From the NCBI GenBank assembly GCA_030998225.1, contig JAPYXD010000704.1, positions 5,394,001-5,458,000 on the forward strand: a stretch of DNA of 64,000 nt, written 5' to 3'. How positions within the stretch are numbered: the first letter of the stretch is position 1; the number at the start of each line of letters is the position of its first letter. Position numbers and translations under genes: made by a program. Origin of the DNA: Diplolepis rosae (Eukaryota > Arthropoda > Insecta > Hymenoptera > Diplolepididae). Below, piece by piece: positions 34,225-46,090 of the stretch. The notes beneath the pieces are model-generated. The model searched no databases. It was not told the origin of the DNA and saw only the letters and a program-made list of their open reading frames with translations.

Positions 34225-36268
34225 GTAGATCAAAGAGGCTCGGCTCGAGATCAACCTGGACAAATGCGAATTTTGTTGTTCGCAGGTGAGATACCTGGGC
34301 TTTCTCGTCAACGAGAGTGGTTTACAGATAGATCCAGACAAGATTGAGCCTATCCTGAATTATCCTGTCCCACGTAACCTGAAGGAAGTCCGAAGGTTCC
34401 TAGGTATGGCTGGATGGTATCGCCGGTTTATCCCGAACTACGCTACCGTTGTGTCTCCTCTAACTTGCCTGCAAAAGAAGAAACAGCGTTGGATGTGGAG
34501 GGAAGAGCAGCAACAGGCTTTTGAGCAGGTTAGGCGTTGTTTGTCCGAGACCCCAGTGTTGGCATGCCCGAATTTCGAGATCCCTTTTGTGTTGCAGACG
34601 GACGCCAGCAACACGGGTTTAGGGGCCGTGCTTTCCCAAGTAGTTGAGGGGAATGAGTGTGTCATATCGTATGTTAGCCGAACTTTATCTGAGGCCGAAT
34701 GCCACTATTCGACAACTGAGAAGGAGTGCCTTGCCGTCTTATGGGCTATCCAAAAGTTTAGAGCCTATTTGGAGAGCTATCACTTTACGGTGGTGACCGA
34801 CCATGGTAGCCTTCGTTGGCTACATAATTTGAGAAACCCTACGGGTCGACTGGCAAGGTGGGCCCTTTCTTTATTGGAATATGATTTTGAAATAATCCAT
34901 CGTAGGGGATCTTCCCACCTTGTACCCGATGCATTGTCGAGAATGTTTGAGCCCCTAGCCTTAGAGTCGATTAATCTGGCCAACGAACTCGCCCCTACTT
35001 GGTACGTCCGAAGGTATTTGGCAGTCACCAACGTTCCGGAAAAATTTACCACATGGCGAATTCAGGGCGAGAAGTTGTATCATTACCACCCCAAGCCGCT
35101 TTTGGAGGGTGTAGTGGAGGATTTAGACGCGTGGAAACTGGTTCCGAATGACGGGGAGCGAAGGGTCGTGCTGCGGGAGGCTCATGACGACCCCCAATCG
35201 GCCCACCTTGGAGTCCAGAAGACGTATATGCGTGTGGCGACGCGTTACTTCTGGCCGGGTTGTTATAGAGACGTATTGAATTATGTGAAGAGTTGTGTAA
35301 TCTGTCAGACCTGTAAGGTCGAGCAGCAGTTGCCTGCGGGCATGATGGGACATAGAATAGTTGAGGAGCCATGGGTGGTGGTCGCCGCGGACATAATGGG
35401 CCCCCTGCCCAGAAGTAGGTCAGGTTTTCAATATGTGCTGGTGCTGCAGGACCTGTTTACAAAATGGGTCGAGTGCATACCCCTCCGTTCAGCGACGGGT
35501 GGGAAAATAGAGGCTTCGTTCCGGGAGTTTATCATTAACCGCTGGGGCACCCCCCAGGTGCTGCTCACGGATAACGGGACGGAGTACGTGAATTGAACCC
35601 TGAGTTCTTTGGCGCAAGAATATCAAATACGGCACACCACGACGCCCCCTTATCATCCTCAAGCCAATCCAGTAGAGAGAGTCAACCGTATTTTAAAGAC
35701 AATGATCGTGTCATTCGTCGACAATGATCATAGCCAGTGGGACCAGTATCTTCCTGAGTTCCGTTTTGCCTATAACTCAGCGTATCATACCTCCCTTAAG
35801 TCTTCCCCTGCTTTTTTTAACTTCGGGAGAGACCCCGCCCCAACCAATTCCCTGCACAGGCGCAAAAGGGCTAACACGGAGGTGGAATCGCAGGATCCCA
35901 CCTCCTGGGTTGAGAGGATGAGAAAGATACAAGTTTTGCGCGAGTGGGTAATCAAGAATTTGGACGACGCATTCGTGAGACAGTCCAAGTATTACAACCT
36001 ACGACGGCGCCAGCTACACTTTTCGAAGGGTGACTTGGTGTTGTCCCGATGTAGGACCCCTTCTTCCAAGATTAAGAACGTTGCTGCTAAGTTGTGTCCA
36101 AAGTTTTTGGGCCCATATAGAGTCTCGAAAGTGTTGTCACAAAATGTGTATGAGTTGAGTGGTCTAGATCACAAAGTGATAGGCAAATCCCATATAGAAG
36201 ATTTAAAACCGTTTGTCCCCCCTAACGTCGACCCAAATTCTGATCCCCAGGTTGAGAGTGAGAAATAA
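34224..36268 (+). pseudogene. Nested Ty3/gypsy pol, 5' truncated in RT, one in-frame stop
   Basis: Open from about 34224 in one frame, starting inside RT at EINLDKCEF, just upstream of VRYLGFLVNE; the active-site half of RT is lost. RNase H motifs: LQTDASNTGLGA, TEKECLAVLWAI, VVTDHGSLRWL. The integrase has an HHCC module (H in EAHDD and SAHLG, C in CVICQTC), D in AADIMGP (codon at 35390), D in LLTDNGTEY and E in NPVERVN. A single TGA at 35594-35596 interrupts integrase just after the second Asp motif; the same frame continues to the natural end at 36268. Apart from the truncation and this stop the gene is well preserved, so decay is recent relative to other elements here. It is followed 13 bp later by the zinc-knuckle ORF. 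Confidence 0.92.
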
Positions 36269-36281
36269 ACCCGTTGAGAAG

Positions 36282-37098
36282 ATGTCAAGCGATCCCCGAT
36301 CTTCCAGGAGCTGGACCTACTTGAAGGAATACGCAAATCTGATCACCATCATCCAGGCAGATTACCCGGGCTTCTTTACGGCCCTTCAGGAGGCCCATCG
36401 AGTTGAGAAGGAGGCTAGGGAAGTGCAGTCCACCGTCCTACTAAGGGACATGCCCACAGATGAAGAGCTTATGCGAGAAATCATCCGCAAATATGATATG
36501 GTGCCCCGTCGAAATATTTCCACAAGAACCATCGGGATGCAAGTACGATGGCCAGCTAGGGACGCCGAAGCACAGGCCACCCGCACGGCAAGAAACGTGG
36601 GGACCCAAGCAACTGCGCGCTCCTCTGAGAACTCCGTGGCGCGCCGCCTTGTGTCCCACGAGGGAACGCAGACACTGCGTTATTTTATGGACGCTCCAGC
36701 CGCCCGCCCCTCAGTCGCTCACAAGAGTATCCAAACCGGCCCTTTAAATCCCTTGACCCCCAACCCTCCCGGATACCATCCACTACCCTCCGTTTATGTT
36801 GAAGCCCCCATCCGTAGAGAAGACTTTGTCTATCCCCACTCCAAAAGGTCCAAGCCTACCCCCCCCCCCCCCCGCTCCCCTCCTTAACCTGGACATCCCG
36901 AAACCATCGGGCGCCCCTTCCAGGATCCTGGGAACCCTCAAAGAATCAGTCCCAAAGAGATGCTGGAACTGTGGAGAGACCACGCATCGCTTTTCATTAT
37001 GCCAACGGCGGTTGCGCATTTTTTGTTTCGGATGTGGAGAGCCGGGATACTTGGCTAGGGACTGCCCGCGCTGTGTCCCAGAACGGTATTGGGCCTAA
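36282..37098 (+). CDS. 3' ORF downstream of pol with two CCHC zinc knuckles, split at a poly-C run
   Basis: The ATG at 36282 begins MSSDPRSSRSWTYLKEYANL and continues through an alpha-helical, Glu/Lys-rich segment, several GTQT/IQTGP-like repeats and a proline-rich region to about 36870. At a run of 15 C the frame changes, and the downstream frame gives CWNCGETTHRFSLC and CFGCGEPGYLARDC (two CX2CX4HX4C-like knuckles; the second has Y-L-A-R where the His is expected) and stops at 37098. One homopolymer indel separates the two halves. They could be one ~270-residue Gag-like nucleic-acid-binding protein, a frameshifted product, or a sequencing artefact. In most gypsy elements such knuckles lie in Gag, upstream of pol. 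Here the ORF lies between pol and the LTR with only 13 bp from the pol stop. Confidence 0.75.
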
Positions 37099-37965
37099 CG
37101 AGCCGTAGAGCCTAGTTATTCTTGATTTTTTTTTTCTTTTTTCTTTCTTTCTTTCCTTTATTCCTTTTTTTTCTTTTTCGATTTTTTTCTACTCTCCGTT
37201 TTTTTTTATTATCCATGTGTCTCATTGTATAACCGTCGAGTACGTTTTTTTAAATTTTTGTATCATGTTATGAATAGAGAAAGTTAATTTATATAATTAT
37301 ATGACTAGATTGCCGACGTTGAGACCCAGCTTACTCACAATTTTGTACCTTGGACATTATTGACCTCAGAAAGCACATTAAAGTTTTACTACCTTATACT
37401 GGAGTTGTTCTCTCTTCTTACCATTCCTAACTTTTTGTTGTTTTTGCTTGCCTGATTTACTTTGGTTTACATCTGAATAAGTACGTTCAGCCATGGGGCC
37501 TCGGGTTAAAGTACGCTTAACTGAAGGGCTATCAACTCGTGCGAACAAGAGTTCTTATCTAATAAAATTTTAAATCCTATCCCTCTGTCGAGAGGTCAGG
37601 TTTACGTGGAAATTGAGTAATTAATAGAGTCGGAGTTTCTAATAATTTTTACTTTCTCTTGAAAAATGGCCGAATGTGCCGAATTTCGCACATTATCTGA
37701 CGTTGTGCCTCCCGTCACCTATTATCCGGCATAATTGTAAAGGAGAAGCAATCCACCTGGAGTATCTATTTTTGGAATGTATGGTGACCTTGTTAGGGCA
37801 GAGGCACAGCGTCCCCTTTTTCACTTTAGCCTTGATCGCTTGTGTTTAACCAATTTCCACGTTTCCTTTTTTAATAATGTTATTGTGGACGACACGTCCA
37901 ATCTAAATAGTTTCTTGCAACCTATGGTTGAGACCGACTTCGGTCCTTTACAGGGAGGGGGGAGT
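37099..37965 (+). other. 3' non-coding region and PPT of the nested gypsy element
   Basis: T-rich untranslated DNA with no recognised gene. The purine run agggaggggggag at 37952-37964 immediately precedes the LTR start and is the likely PPT. Confidence 0.7.
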
Positions 37966-40341
37966 TGTGACGTTGCAGATATTCTGCAACTCACAAAACC
38001 ACTTTTAAGCTGTGGAAGTAATCTGTAGCCTTATATTACAGGCTACGAGACTTACGTGGTTTACGTTTTTGTCGCAGAAAACTCGCTCGGCGCTCCATGG
38101 TCTGATAATATTGAATAATTATTAGTATTCAGGTTAAACTGTGTTTATTTTGTTGTATTATGCACGCACATCGAGATCCACCATCGAGGAAGCAGTATCA
38201 GCCACCTATAGTCGGTTCCGAGAAGTTACAAGAAAGCTGTGGGTAAGCCGTGGGTCAGTCGCCGCCATTTTGGCTCCCAGGTCATTAAAAATGCCTTGCC
38301 GCCATCCCTGGCGTTGATGGAGGGACATCTACAGTCGAGACACCCTTATTGGTCCCATAATAGTTTATTTTTTCGAGTTAATCGTCGACATTTGCTGTGG
38401 AGTTGCCCAACCTTATTCAAGAACTTGGCATGTTCCGGTGAGAATAGGAGCACGCTACCCAGCCCTGAGTATCGTGGACACACTTGCCACGAATACCCAG
38501 ATACTAATTTCGAGGCCAGCATGGATACCGGTTGAGGAGAAACCCAACCCTGTACGAGACCCCAGGCTAGTTCCAGTGAAGACAGATGGGAACAACCCAA
38601 CCCTGTTCGAGATTCATGGCGAGTCCCTGATGAGAACGGAACAGATATCCAACCCTGGTAATGGTGGATTTAGTCCCCAAAGCCTTCAGACCTTCATATC
38701 GTATCAGTCACCAACTAGAGAGGGACAGAACGATATATGAAGAAAAAGACAGCGATACCGCTACATACTCACTTGTACGGACGCTGCGTTCGGAGTGTTG
38801 TTCAAGACTTCTACTGTTTAACGAATGAGAACAACACTGAGTTATTGTGAAAGAGAATATGGACCAATAAGGAGATGTAAAGATGACGAGGCAGATGAGA
38901 GGAAAGTAAGAAGAGTCTACTGGTCAGCAGTTTCCCACAGCGAGCATTGAGGACGAGGCTTAAGGTTGTAAGCATGGAACAACGATGGACTATCTTGACT
39001 TTTATGCGTACTCCACGGTGGAGAGAAGAGCGAGCTGTCACTTTTGTTCTTGTTACGTTGCGAAGTGCACGAATTTGTTGAGTGCAGACTGCTGAGTCGG
39101 AATTATTGTAGAGCGATCATCGCCCCCATTGGATTGTGAGAGCGAAATAATTGTTAAAGGTAAGAACTTTGTTTACATTGGGTTGAGCCCAGGAATATTT
39201 CCTTGAGTATTTCTTAGTTGGTGGACGCATTGGCGTCAGGGCAAGGGTTCCTTGGCTGAACCTGTATTAAAGAGATAGCTTTAGTGGAAATTGTATACCC
39301 TTTTTTTCCAATTGGTGCGAAATTTGAGTGTGAGTGGGCATATTTTTTCTACCTTTGCGGGATCAAAAAAAAAAAGTAACTCTTGTCACCCTGCGACTTT
39401 CTTGAGTTTTGTTGTCCGTAGAGTGCGGATAACATAACCACGCGGTCGAGTCAGCGCGTTGAGTTTCTGCAGCCGCCATATTCGCTTTGAGTGCGACTGG
39501 TATGACTAGTAAAACCACGATTTCTTTTGTAGAGTAAATATGTTCGACATCTTCGCTATGTTCCTCGTATTTTCGCAGATTTAATTGTAATTAGTGGTAA
39601 TTTACATAAGGACTTGTTTTGGTTGAGTCGACGCGGATAAAATTGTGACGCGTCCATACTTTCTGGTGCTGGAAATAGGGCTATAAGTAAAGGTATAGTT
39701 CTGTCGGTGGAGTATTTGTCGAGCCATATTAGGCTAACATACAATAAATTTCGAGTATTTGGAATACTGAAGACGTTGAGTGCTGAGCCTATTTAGTTAC
39801 CTGCTGTAACGACGGAACGCTCAATTGATTTGAATTATATTGTAATATATATATTTTTTTTTTTTTACGTGATTTATTATCATTTTCTTTTAACCACCCC
39901 TCTACCACTTTCTTCCAGCGAAGAGGCTGAGCTAGCAGCACGTCGGACTCCCACTCTGGGCATCGACCTTTTGGTTTTTGTCGAGTCTGAACGAGGTAGA
40001 GAGAAAACCCCAAACGGGAATTTCGAACTACCACGAGTGGACGAGACCTACGGCTCAACGCACTAGGACTAGTTCCTAGTCCTCCATCCTTTTTTTATTG
40101 TCTATTTTTGGAATATTTTTTTTTGTTTTCACCTTAACGCTCGTTGAGGATTGGTCCAAGAAAGACCTGGCGCCCGCGGCTATTATTTTCTCGAGTTTCT
40201 CTTCTCAGTTACTTTATCTTTTCTTGCATGGAGTAGAGAATTTATTTATTTTCTTTTCTTTCGAGCTAATACCAGAGTGGGAAACCGGAATTGGGCGCGG
40301 CCATTCAACTAATTCGGAGAGTTGGAAAAAGCAGCGTCACA
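37966..40341 (+). mobile_element. 3' LTR of the nested gypsy element (~2.4 kb)
   Basis: Starts TGTGACGTTGCAG right after the PPT and ends GCAGCGTCACA, giving 7-bp perfect inverted ends (TGTGACG/CGTCACA). Unusually long for gypsy. Its termini match those of the host provirus LTRs although interiors differ. No second copy exists in the window, so the right end rests on the inverted terminus only. Several short ORFs inside have no recognised domain. Confidence 0.65.
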
Positions 40342-41410
40342 TCCTTTAAAATTTGTAAGAATTTTTGTAATTCTTTTAAGCATTTGTAACATTGACTTCT
40401 TAAAAAAAAGGTTTGTAAAAATTAGAATATTGGATTCTTGTAATCCGTTTGAAAAATTCAGTATAAATTTAGGATTCTTTTTTATCCCTTTTTAGAATTT
40501 GGCAATCTAGGATTTTATAATCGCACTTAAAATTTAGAAATATAAATAAAAATTTTGAATTCTGGACTCTTGTAATCCATTTTAGAATTTTTTTGAAAAT
40601 TAGGATCTTTGTGATCCGTTTTTGGATTTTGTAATTTAGGATTTTTGTAATCCTATTTAAAAAATTTGAGATTTTTGAAAATTTAGTAATCTGGACTCTT
40701 CTGATCGATTAAAAATTTTTGAAAATTGGATTCTTATAATCCTTTTGAAAACTTGGAAATATAGAGAAATTTTGAGTCTGGATTCTTGTGATCCATAAAA
40801 AAAATTTTGTTTAATACTTAGAATTTTTGTAATTCCTTTTTAAAAAAATTTGTTGCCTTGGATTCTTTTGGTCCATTAAATTTTGGAAAATTGGATTCTT
40901 ATAATCCTTTTGGAAATTTAGAATTGTAGAAAATTTTTGAATCTGGATTCTTTTACTGCATTTTAATAAATTTAGGATTCTTGTGATCCTTTTTAATAAA
41001 TGTAGGATTCTTGTGATCCTTTTAAGAATTTTGAAATAAATTTAGGATTTTTATAATCCATTTAAGAATTTTTGTAATAAATTTAGGATTTTTATAATCC
41101 TTTTAAGGATTTTTGTAATAAATTTAGGATTTTTATAATCCTTTTAAGAATTTTTGTAATAAATTTAGGATTTTTATAATCCTTTTAAGAATTTTTGTAA
41201 TAAATTTAGGATTTTTATAATCCTTTTAAAAAGTTTGAATATTGGATTTTTATAATCATTGAAAAACATTTTTGAAAATAGATTTTTATAATCCAGAAAA
41301 AAGTTTAAAACATTTTAGAATTTTGTAATAAATTTAGGATTTTTATAATCCTTTTAAAATTTAAGAAATTTGGTAAAACATTTAGGATATTTGTAATCCT
41401 TTTTATTTTT
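40342..41410 (-). repeat. Tandem repeat in the provirus leader, ~41-bp period
   Basis: Units of the form taaatttaggatttttataa + tccttttaagaatttttgt repeat cleanly from about 40960 to 41230 and in degenerate form (ggattcttgtgatcc variants) from about 40370 to 41400. Entirely AT-rich and non-coding. Confidence 0.85.
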
Positions 41411-43243
41411 GGAATTTCGTGATTTTCCATGTTTTTATTTTTAATGTTTTTATAAATATAATCTTTTGTGATTTTGCATTTTAAATTTGAATAATAAAAT
41501 TATAATAAAAATTTTTGGTTTGCAACCAAATTTCTTGAAATTATCATTTATTCGATACTTCGAAAAATTCTCCATAAATTTCCGTACATTTCATAAATTT
41601 CTGAGTTCTTTTAAAAATAAATTTAATTGTTAGACATTTAATTCAAAATTAACATGTGATATACATTTCATTTAAATATAATTATTTAATATTTAATTCA
41701 ATTATTATTTAAATTGTTATTTATACTGAAACATCCAATATAAAAATTCCTAAAATGGCCGATTCAAGAAAATATAGCAATGGGGAGAATTAACTGAATA
41801 AGCGCCATTTTGCTGGCCTGAGTTCAAATTTTAACAGTACATAATTTTAGTACATTAACAGTAAAACCATTCTTGGGTACTTTCCAATTATTCGTATAAC
41901 TACGCACTTCTTATTTAATTATGAAGGTACTCGAAATATTGATAAATAATTATTTAAACCATAAATTCTCAAAATTTCAGTTATACACTCAAATTCCGTA
42001 ATATTCTCAGTAAGTTCTCGCCCTATCGGTAATGTATGGAAATTTCCTATTTTACCTACCGCAATAATACTTGGGAATTTCGAACTCTATTCAAGACTAT
42101 CCTCTAAGTGCCTTGATGAATTTAAGGTCATTAGTTGTGAAATGGCATTGAATTCACAAACTTCAGAGAAAAACTATGAGAAACTTTTCAAAAATTATAT
42201 AAGTTGTTGACAAGGTTTTTTAAAATTCGTAAAATGAATCTTATATTTTTAGAATACATCTACAAACTTTATCACAAAATATATCAAATGTTAATAAAGC
42301 ACAAAATTTATGTTTTATTTCGTAAAATTTTGCAAAATTTGTCTAAGTAAAAAAAAAAGATTGTTAACTATGTAACCTTTGTTTTGAAATTTTTTAGGTA
42401 ATTTTTGAAATGTAATTAAATTTTAAATTTAGTGATATTTTGTTTAATTAAAAGAAATTTTAGGATAATTATGTGAAATTTATAAAGTTTTGTAAAATTG
42501 TAGAAAATTTCGTGAAACTTGGAAATAGTTCAGATTTGTTTGATATGTAGAACGTCGTTAATTTTGGTTTTATTTTAGGATACTTGGTAAAAAGTTGTAA
42601 AATTTTTAGTGAAGCTCAGTTAAATTTTGTGAAATCTGTAACCTTTTGTTAGATTTTTGTTCGATTCATAAAATGTGTAAAATTTAGGAATTTTGTAAAA
42701 AGTTGAAAAATTTGGAAAATTTTAAATAATTTTGCTTACCTTGCAAAATTTGTAAAAGTTTGAAGATTTGTATATTTTTGTAAAGTTTGTAGAATTTTGA
42801 AAAATTGTAAATTTGATTAAATTTGTAAAATTTTGTTTGATTTTTAAATATTGGCTATTTAGAAAATTTGGAAAATTGGTAAAGATTTATTTAATTTGAA
42901 TAATTTCAAAAGTAAAAGTTTGAAAGTTTGAAAGCTTTGATTTGATGATTTAAATTTAGAATTCTTCCTTTGTATAAGAAGAAATTCTCAGATTGGGACT
43001 TCAATCTGAGTCAAAAATATTTGAAAACATGAAACCTTGCATTACATTTTTATTTTCTGAATCCTGGAGCTAACCAAGAATTTCACACATATATATATAT
43101 ATATATACATTTTAAAAATATAGAAGTAAGAAAGAAATGAAGCAATATTTGAGAAAATTTGAAAACTTCTGAAGGGGAATTACTTCAAAAGTTTTCTTTA
43201 AGAAAGAAATTTTTATTTCAGACCGCCAAACAAAATCAAATAA
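41411..43243 (-). other. AT-rich provirus leader, no gag recognised
   Basis: Very T- and A-rich DNA with many tttgtaaaatt-like motifs on both strands and no ORF with a Gag signature. An (AT)n run lies near 43086-43108. In the provirus layout this is the region after the 5' LTR and PBS. Confidence 0.5.
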
Positions 43244-43262
43244 ATCCCTCCGGGGCCTCCAA
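43244..43262 (-). other. Primer-binding site of the provirus
   Basis: On the minus strand, 11 nt past the end of the 5' LTR, tggaggccccggagggatt starts with TGG. Its complement (aatccctccggggcctcca) has the layout of a tRNA 3' end: T-stem, 7-nt acceptor strand, discriminator T, CCA. The tRNA species was not identified. Confidence 0.6.
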
Positions 43263-43272
43263 AAATTTTCTA

Positions 43273-45598
43273 TGTGACGTTTAAAGTCACACAAGTTTTA
43301 AATTGTCGGAAGGACAATTTAAAAGGTAGATTTTTGAGTCTAGAGTTTTCTCTCTAATAACTCAGGAACAAATTTAAGATTAATTTGGCAGTCATAATCA
43401 GTAAAAATTTCTTTCTAAACCTAGGGGAATTATTTCAAAAATTGAAATAAGGGAGGTGAGAGTTTAAACGAAATTGCACATCGCATTAAGGAGCACACCA
43501 GATCGTTTAAAAGCTCAGGGATAGGTTTAAGGAAAGATATTTATGAATATCGATACCAGATTGGTTACTGGCACCCAGATATTCATATGGAGGAACACAA
43601 AATTATATCAATATTCAAAATAAAGAGAGAGATATAGTTAGACAGCCATTTATTTATTTTACTTACTTTGTTTTTCGTTTGTGTAATCCTTTGAAAATAG
43701 ATGAATCCGTGGAGAAGTCTGGTAACTTGTTTTAGTATCCCGTAGTATTGAGTAACTTATTAAACCTTGAGGAAAACTTGAAAATGTCAAAACCGGAGAT
43801 TATTATTTGAAGAAAATGCTTTTTAAAAAGAGAACTTGGAAAATCTTAGTAAGAGGAAAACTTTAAAGATATCGAAACCGGCGCGTATTTGTAAAAATTG
43901 TTTGTTTGTGGAAAAAGCTGGATTTTGTAATTGACGAGAATTTTTATAAAGAAATTGTAGAGAAGCGGAACTGTCTTGAAAAATGAAAATGCATAACTTT
44001 TATGTATTCTCATCTTTTCCCTTTCTACTTGAAAATCTTTTAGGGGAGTTGAAACTACTAGTTTTAGTTGTTTGATTGGTTGGCTGTCTATAGTGACATA
44101 CTTACGCCCCCGCAATAGTCGACGAAAATCTCAAGGGCTGACCCATTGGGTTGGGCCTTATAGGAGTTTCCAAACTTTTCCAGATTCATCAATTTCCCAA
44201 GAGATGGCGCTACGTGTATATTTTAAAATAAAATACTTTGAAATTTAATTATTTAAACAATTATGTTTACAGATTTAGTAATTTTTAACTAATCGAAGAG
44301 TCAAACCATGATATGTTTCTCTTATGTCTTAAATTAACTTACAAAATCGTGAATTTACATTAAATTAGTCACGTTTCTACTTCAAATTCAAAAGAATCAT
44401 TATCGCTTAAAATTAATACACATTTCGAAGTTAGTTCTTCAATTAATTCATATTGACCGTTGAATGTTTTGTTTAAATATATATATAATTCTTACATTTT
44501 GGAAGATAATTTTATATGTAAGTTTTATCTTACTGAAATTCATTTCTTAAGATATAGGTACTAATTCTAAAATCTGACTTTGAATTTAATTTTCTATTGC
44601 TTTGTTTTAACATTTTTATTTGTAGGTAAATATGTTATAATTTAACATTTAAAACAAATTATATTGATTTGAAAGTTGTGTGCAAAGTTGCTTATAAAAT
44701 ATATATCTAATTACATGATTGTGTCGGTAAAACTGAACATTTCGATTACTTGAAATACTGAATAATAGTAGTTTAATTAAATTAAATTATTAGTTTTCTC
44801 TGATAGAATTATATCTCTGAATATTGATTGCAAGTTAAATTGGAGTTTTGTGACTGAGATTGATTTAAAGATTTACGAAGTGTGAAATATGTTTATAAAA
44901 AATAATTGTATATTTTTGTGAAGGCAAAAATAGTTAGGTTTGTTAAATTACTATTGAAAATAAATATGAAATATATTCAATTATCAAATAAATTGATCTT
45001 TGAATTTCTTAGAATTAATTCAAAATACAATGAAAAATGTATGAATAATTTTTAGTAATTTAATAACTAGTATTTTACCTTCTCATAAACATTTACATTT
45101 GCATAGGCCTAAGATATTATCTAGACAGAGAATGCACTTTGTATCTATTTGTATTTTCATGGGCGGGGTACCGGCGCGGTCCCTTTTGAGCGATAGCCTA
45201 AGCTGTTTATGATTTCTTGTAATGGCTAAATACTGGACTATTTACTGCTTGTATTTGTTTGGAGGTTTATGAATTTATCTTGTTGGAGGCTGGTACACGT
45301 TTGCATTTGAAAAGGAAATACAATTGTGGGCGACGTGTTTTGGTCGAAATATAGAGGTACAAAGTTTATTATATTTTATGATAATCTAAGTAAATTTTCA
45401 GTATTCATATTGATGCAGCTGCGTTTCGAATTTATCTTAAAAGGTTTCTAGTCTTAACTGTTTACAAAATATTGAGAAATTCGTTGAAAGTTATAAAATA
45501 TTTTATAGATGTAAAACCACTCTTAATATTACGAGAAATAATGGAGAAAAATAAGATTCGGAGAAAAAAGGAATTAGGTAATTTCATAGGACGTCACA
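43273..45598 (-). mobile_element. 5' LTR of the provirus (2326 bp)
   Basis: Collinear with 29072-31646 including the termini TGTGACG and CGTCACA. It lacks about 250 bp found in the other LTR, the join lying at about 45103-45104 (gca|taggcctaag). Scattered substitutions show the insertion is not recent. Confidence 0.88.
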
Positions 45599-45602
45599 CT
45601 GG

Positions 45603-46090
45603 TGCAAGTGCTTATTCAATTTTTGCAAAAATGAAGCAGGGTGCAAGTGAAAGTGGAAGTTCGAGTAAAAATCTGATTGGGAAGGATCTACGAGCGAAGA
45701 TTTGGAAAGATCTTTGGATGATGAAAGTTTCAAAGGAGATTTTACGAATGCTCTACAGCATTCCCTTTTCATTTATAAAAACAATAATCTTATAACGGAA
45801 AACCCTCCGCAAAACATTTCCTCTGTTTCCAAAACGATGGCTCAGAACTTCGATCAAGCATTAACATTCATCAAGAAAAAATAATGCAACCAGTTGTTCT
45901 AGCTGCAAGTTTTTTACATCCACTGTACCAAGGTCATCAGTTGACAAAAGAACATTTGAAAAAAGTAAATGAGTTTCTGTTGAAAAATTTGGAAATGAGC
46001 GTTTTAGATCAGTTGGCTAATTATAAGAATAAAAGAGGCATATTTTCGAAACTGTTTCAAAAAAATATTTATTCCCCCATAATATTCTAA
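45603..46090 (+). pseudogene. hAT transposase relic (C-terminal region)
   Basis: A piece at 45884-46090 reads VLAASFLHPLYQGHQLTKEH and ends LANYKNKRGIFSKLFQ, a pattern known from the region upstream of the hAT dimerisation domain. An upstream frame (45702-45884) reads SFKGDFTNALQHSLF and may belong to the same gene. Stops and frame changes make it non-functional. The provirus target duplication (45599-45602) lies directly before it, so the provirus may have inserted in this relic. Confidence 0.6.

Larger units (their letters stand above)
29072..45598 (-). mobile_element. Minus-strand env-bearing LTR retrotransposon (endogenous retrovirus-like), ~16.5 kb with nested element
   Basis: Two long LTRs in the same orientation (29072-31646 and 43273-45598) bracket an internal region. 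Both LTRs start TGTGACG and end CGTCACA. The target duplication CTGG occurs outside the left LTR (29068-29071) and outside the right LTR (45599-45602). Read on the minus strand, a tRNA-type primer-binding site follows the 5' LTR and a purine tract precedes the 3' LTR. Integrase and env remnants are on the minus strand in the right order. Gag, protease, RT and RNase H are missing. A plus-strand gypsy fragment (34224-40341) lies inside. Stops and frameshifts in integrase and env show the copy is defective. Confidence 0.88.

Noticed and set aside
40960..41230. CRISPR-like regular repeats
   Set aside because: The units are contiguous with no unique spacers and all AT-rich; it is a simple tandem array in eukaryotic DNA.
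29072..45598. Segmental duplication explanation for the 2.3-2.6-kb direct repeats
   Set aside because: TG...CA termini, the CTGG duplication, PPT and PBS at the inner edges fit an LTR pair better.
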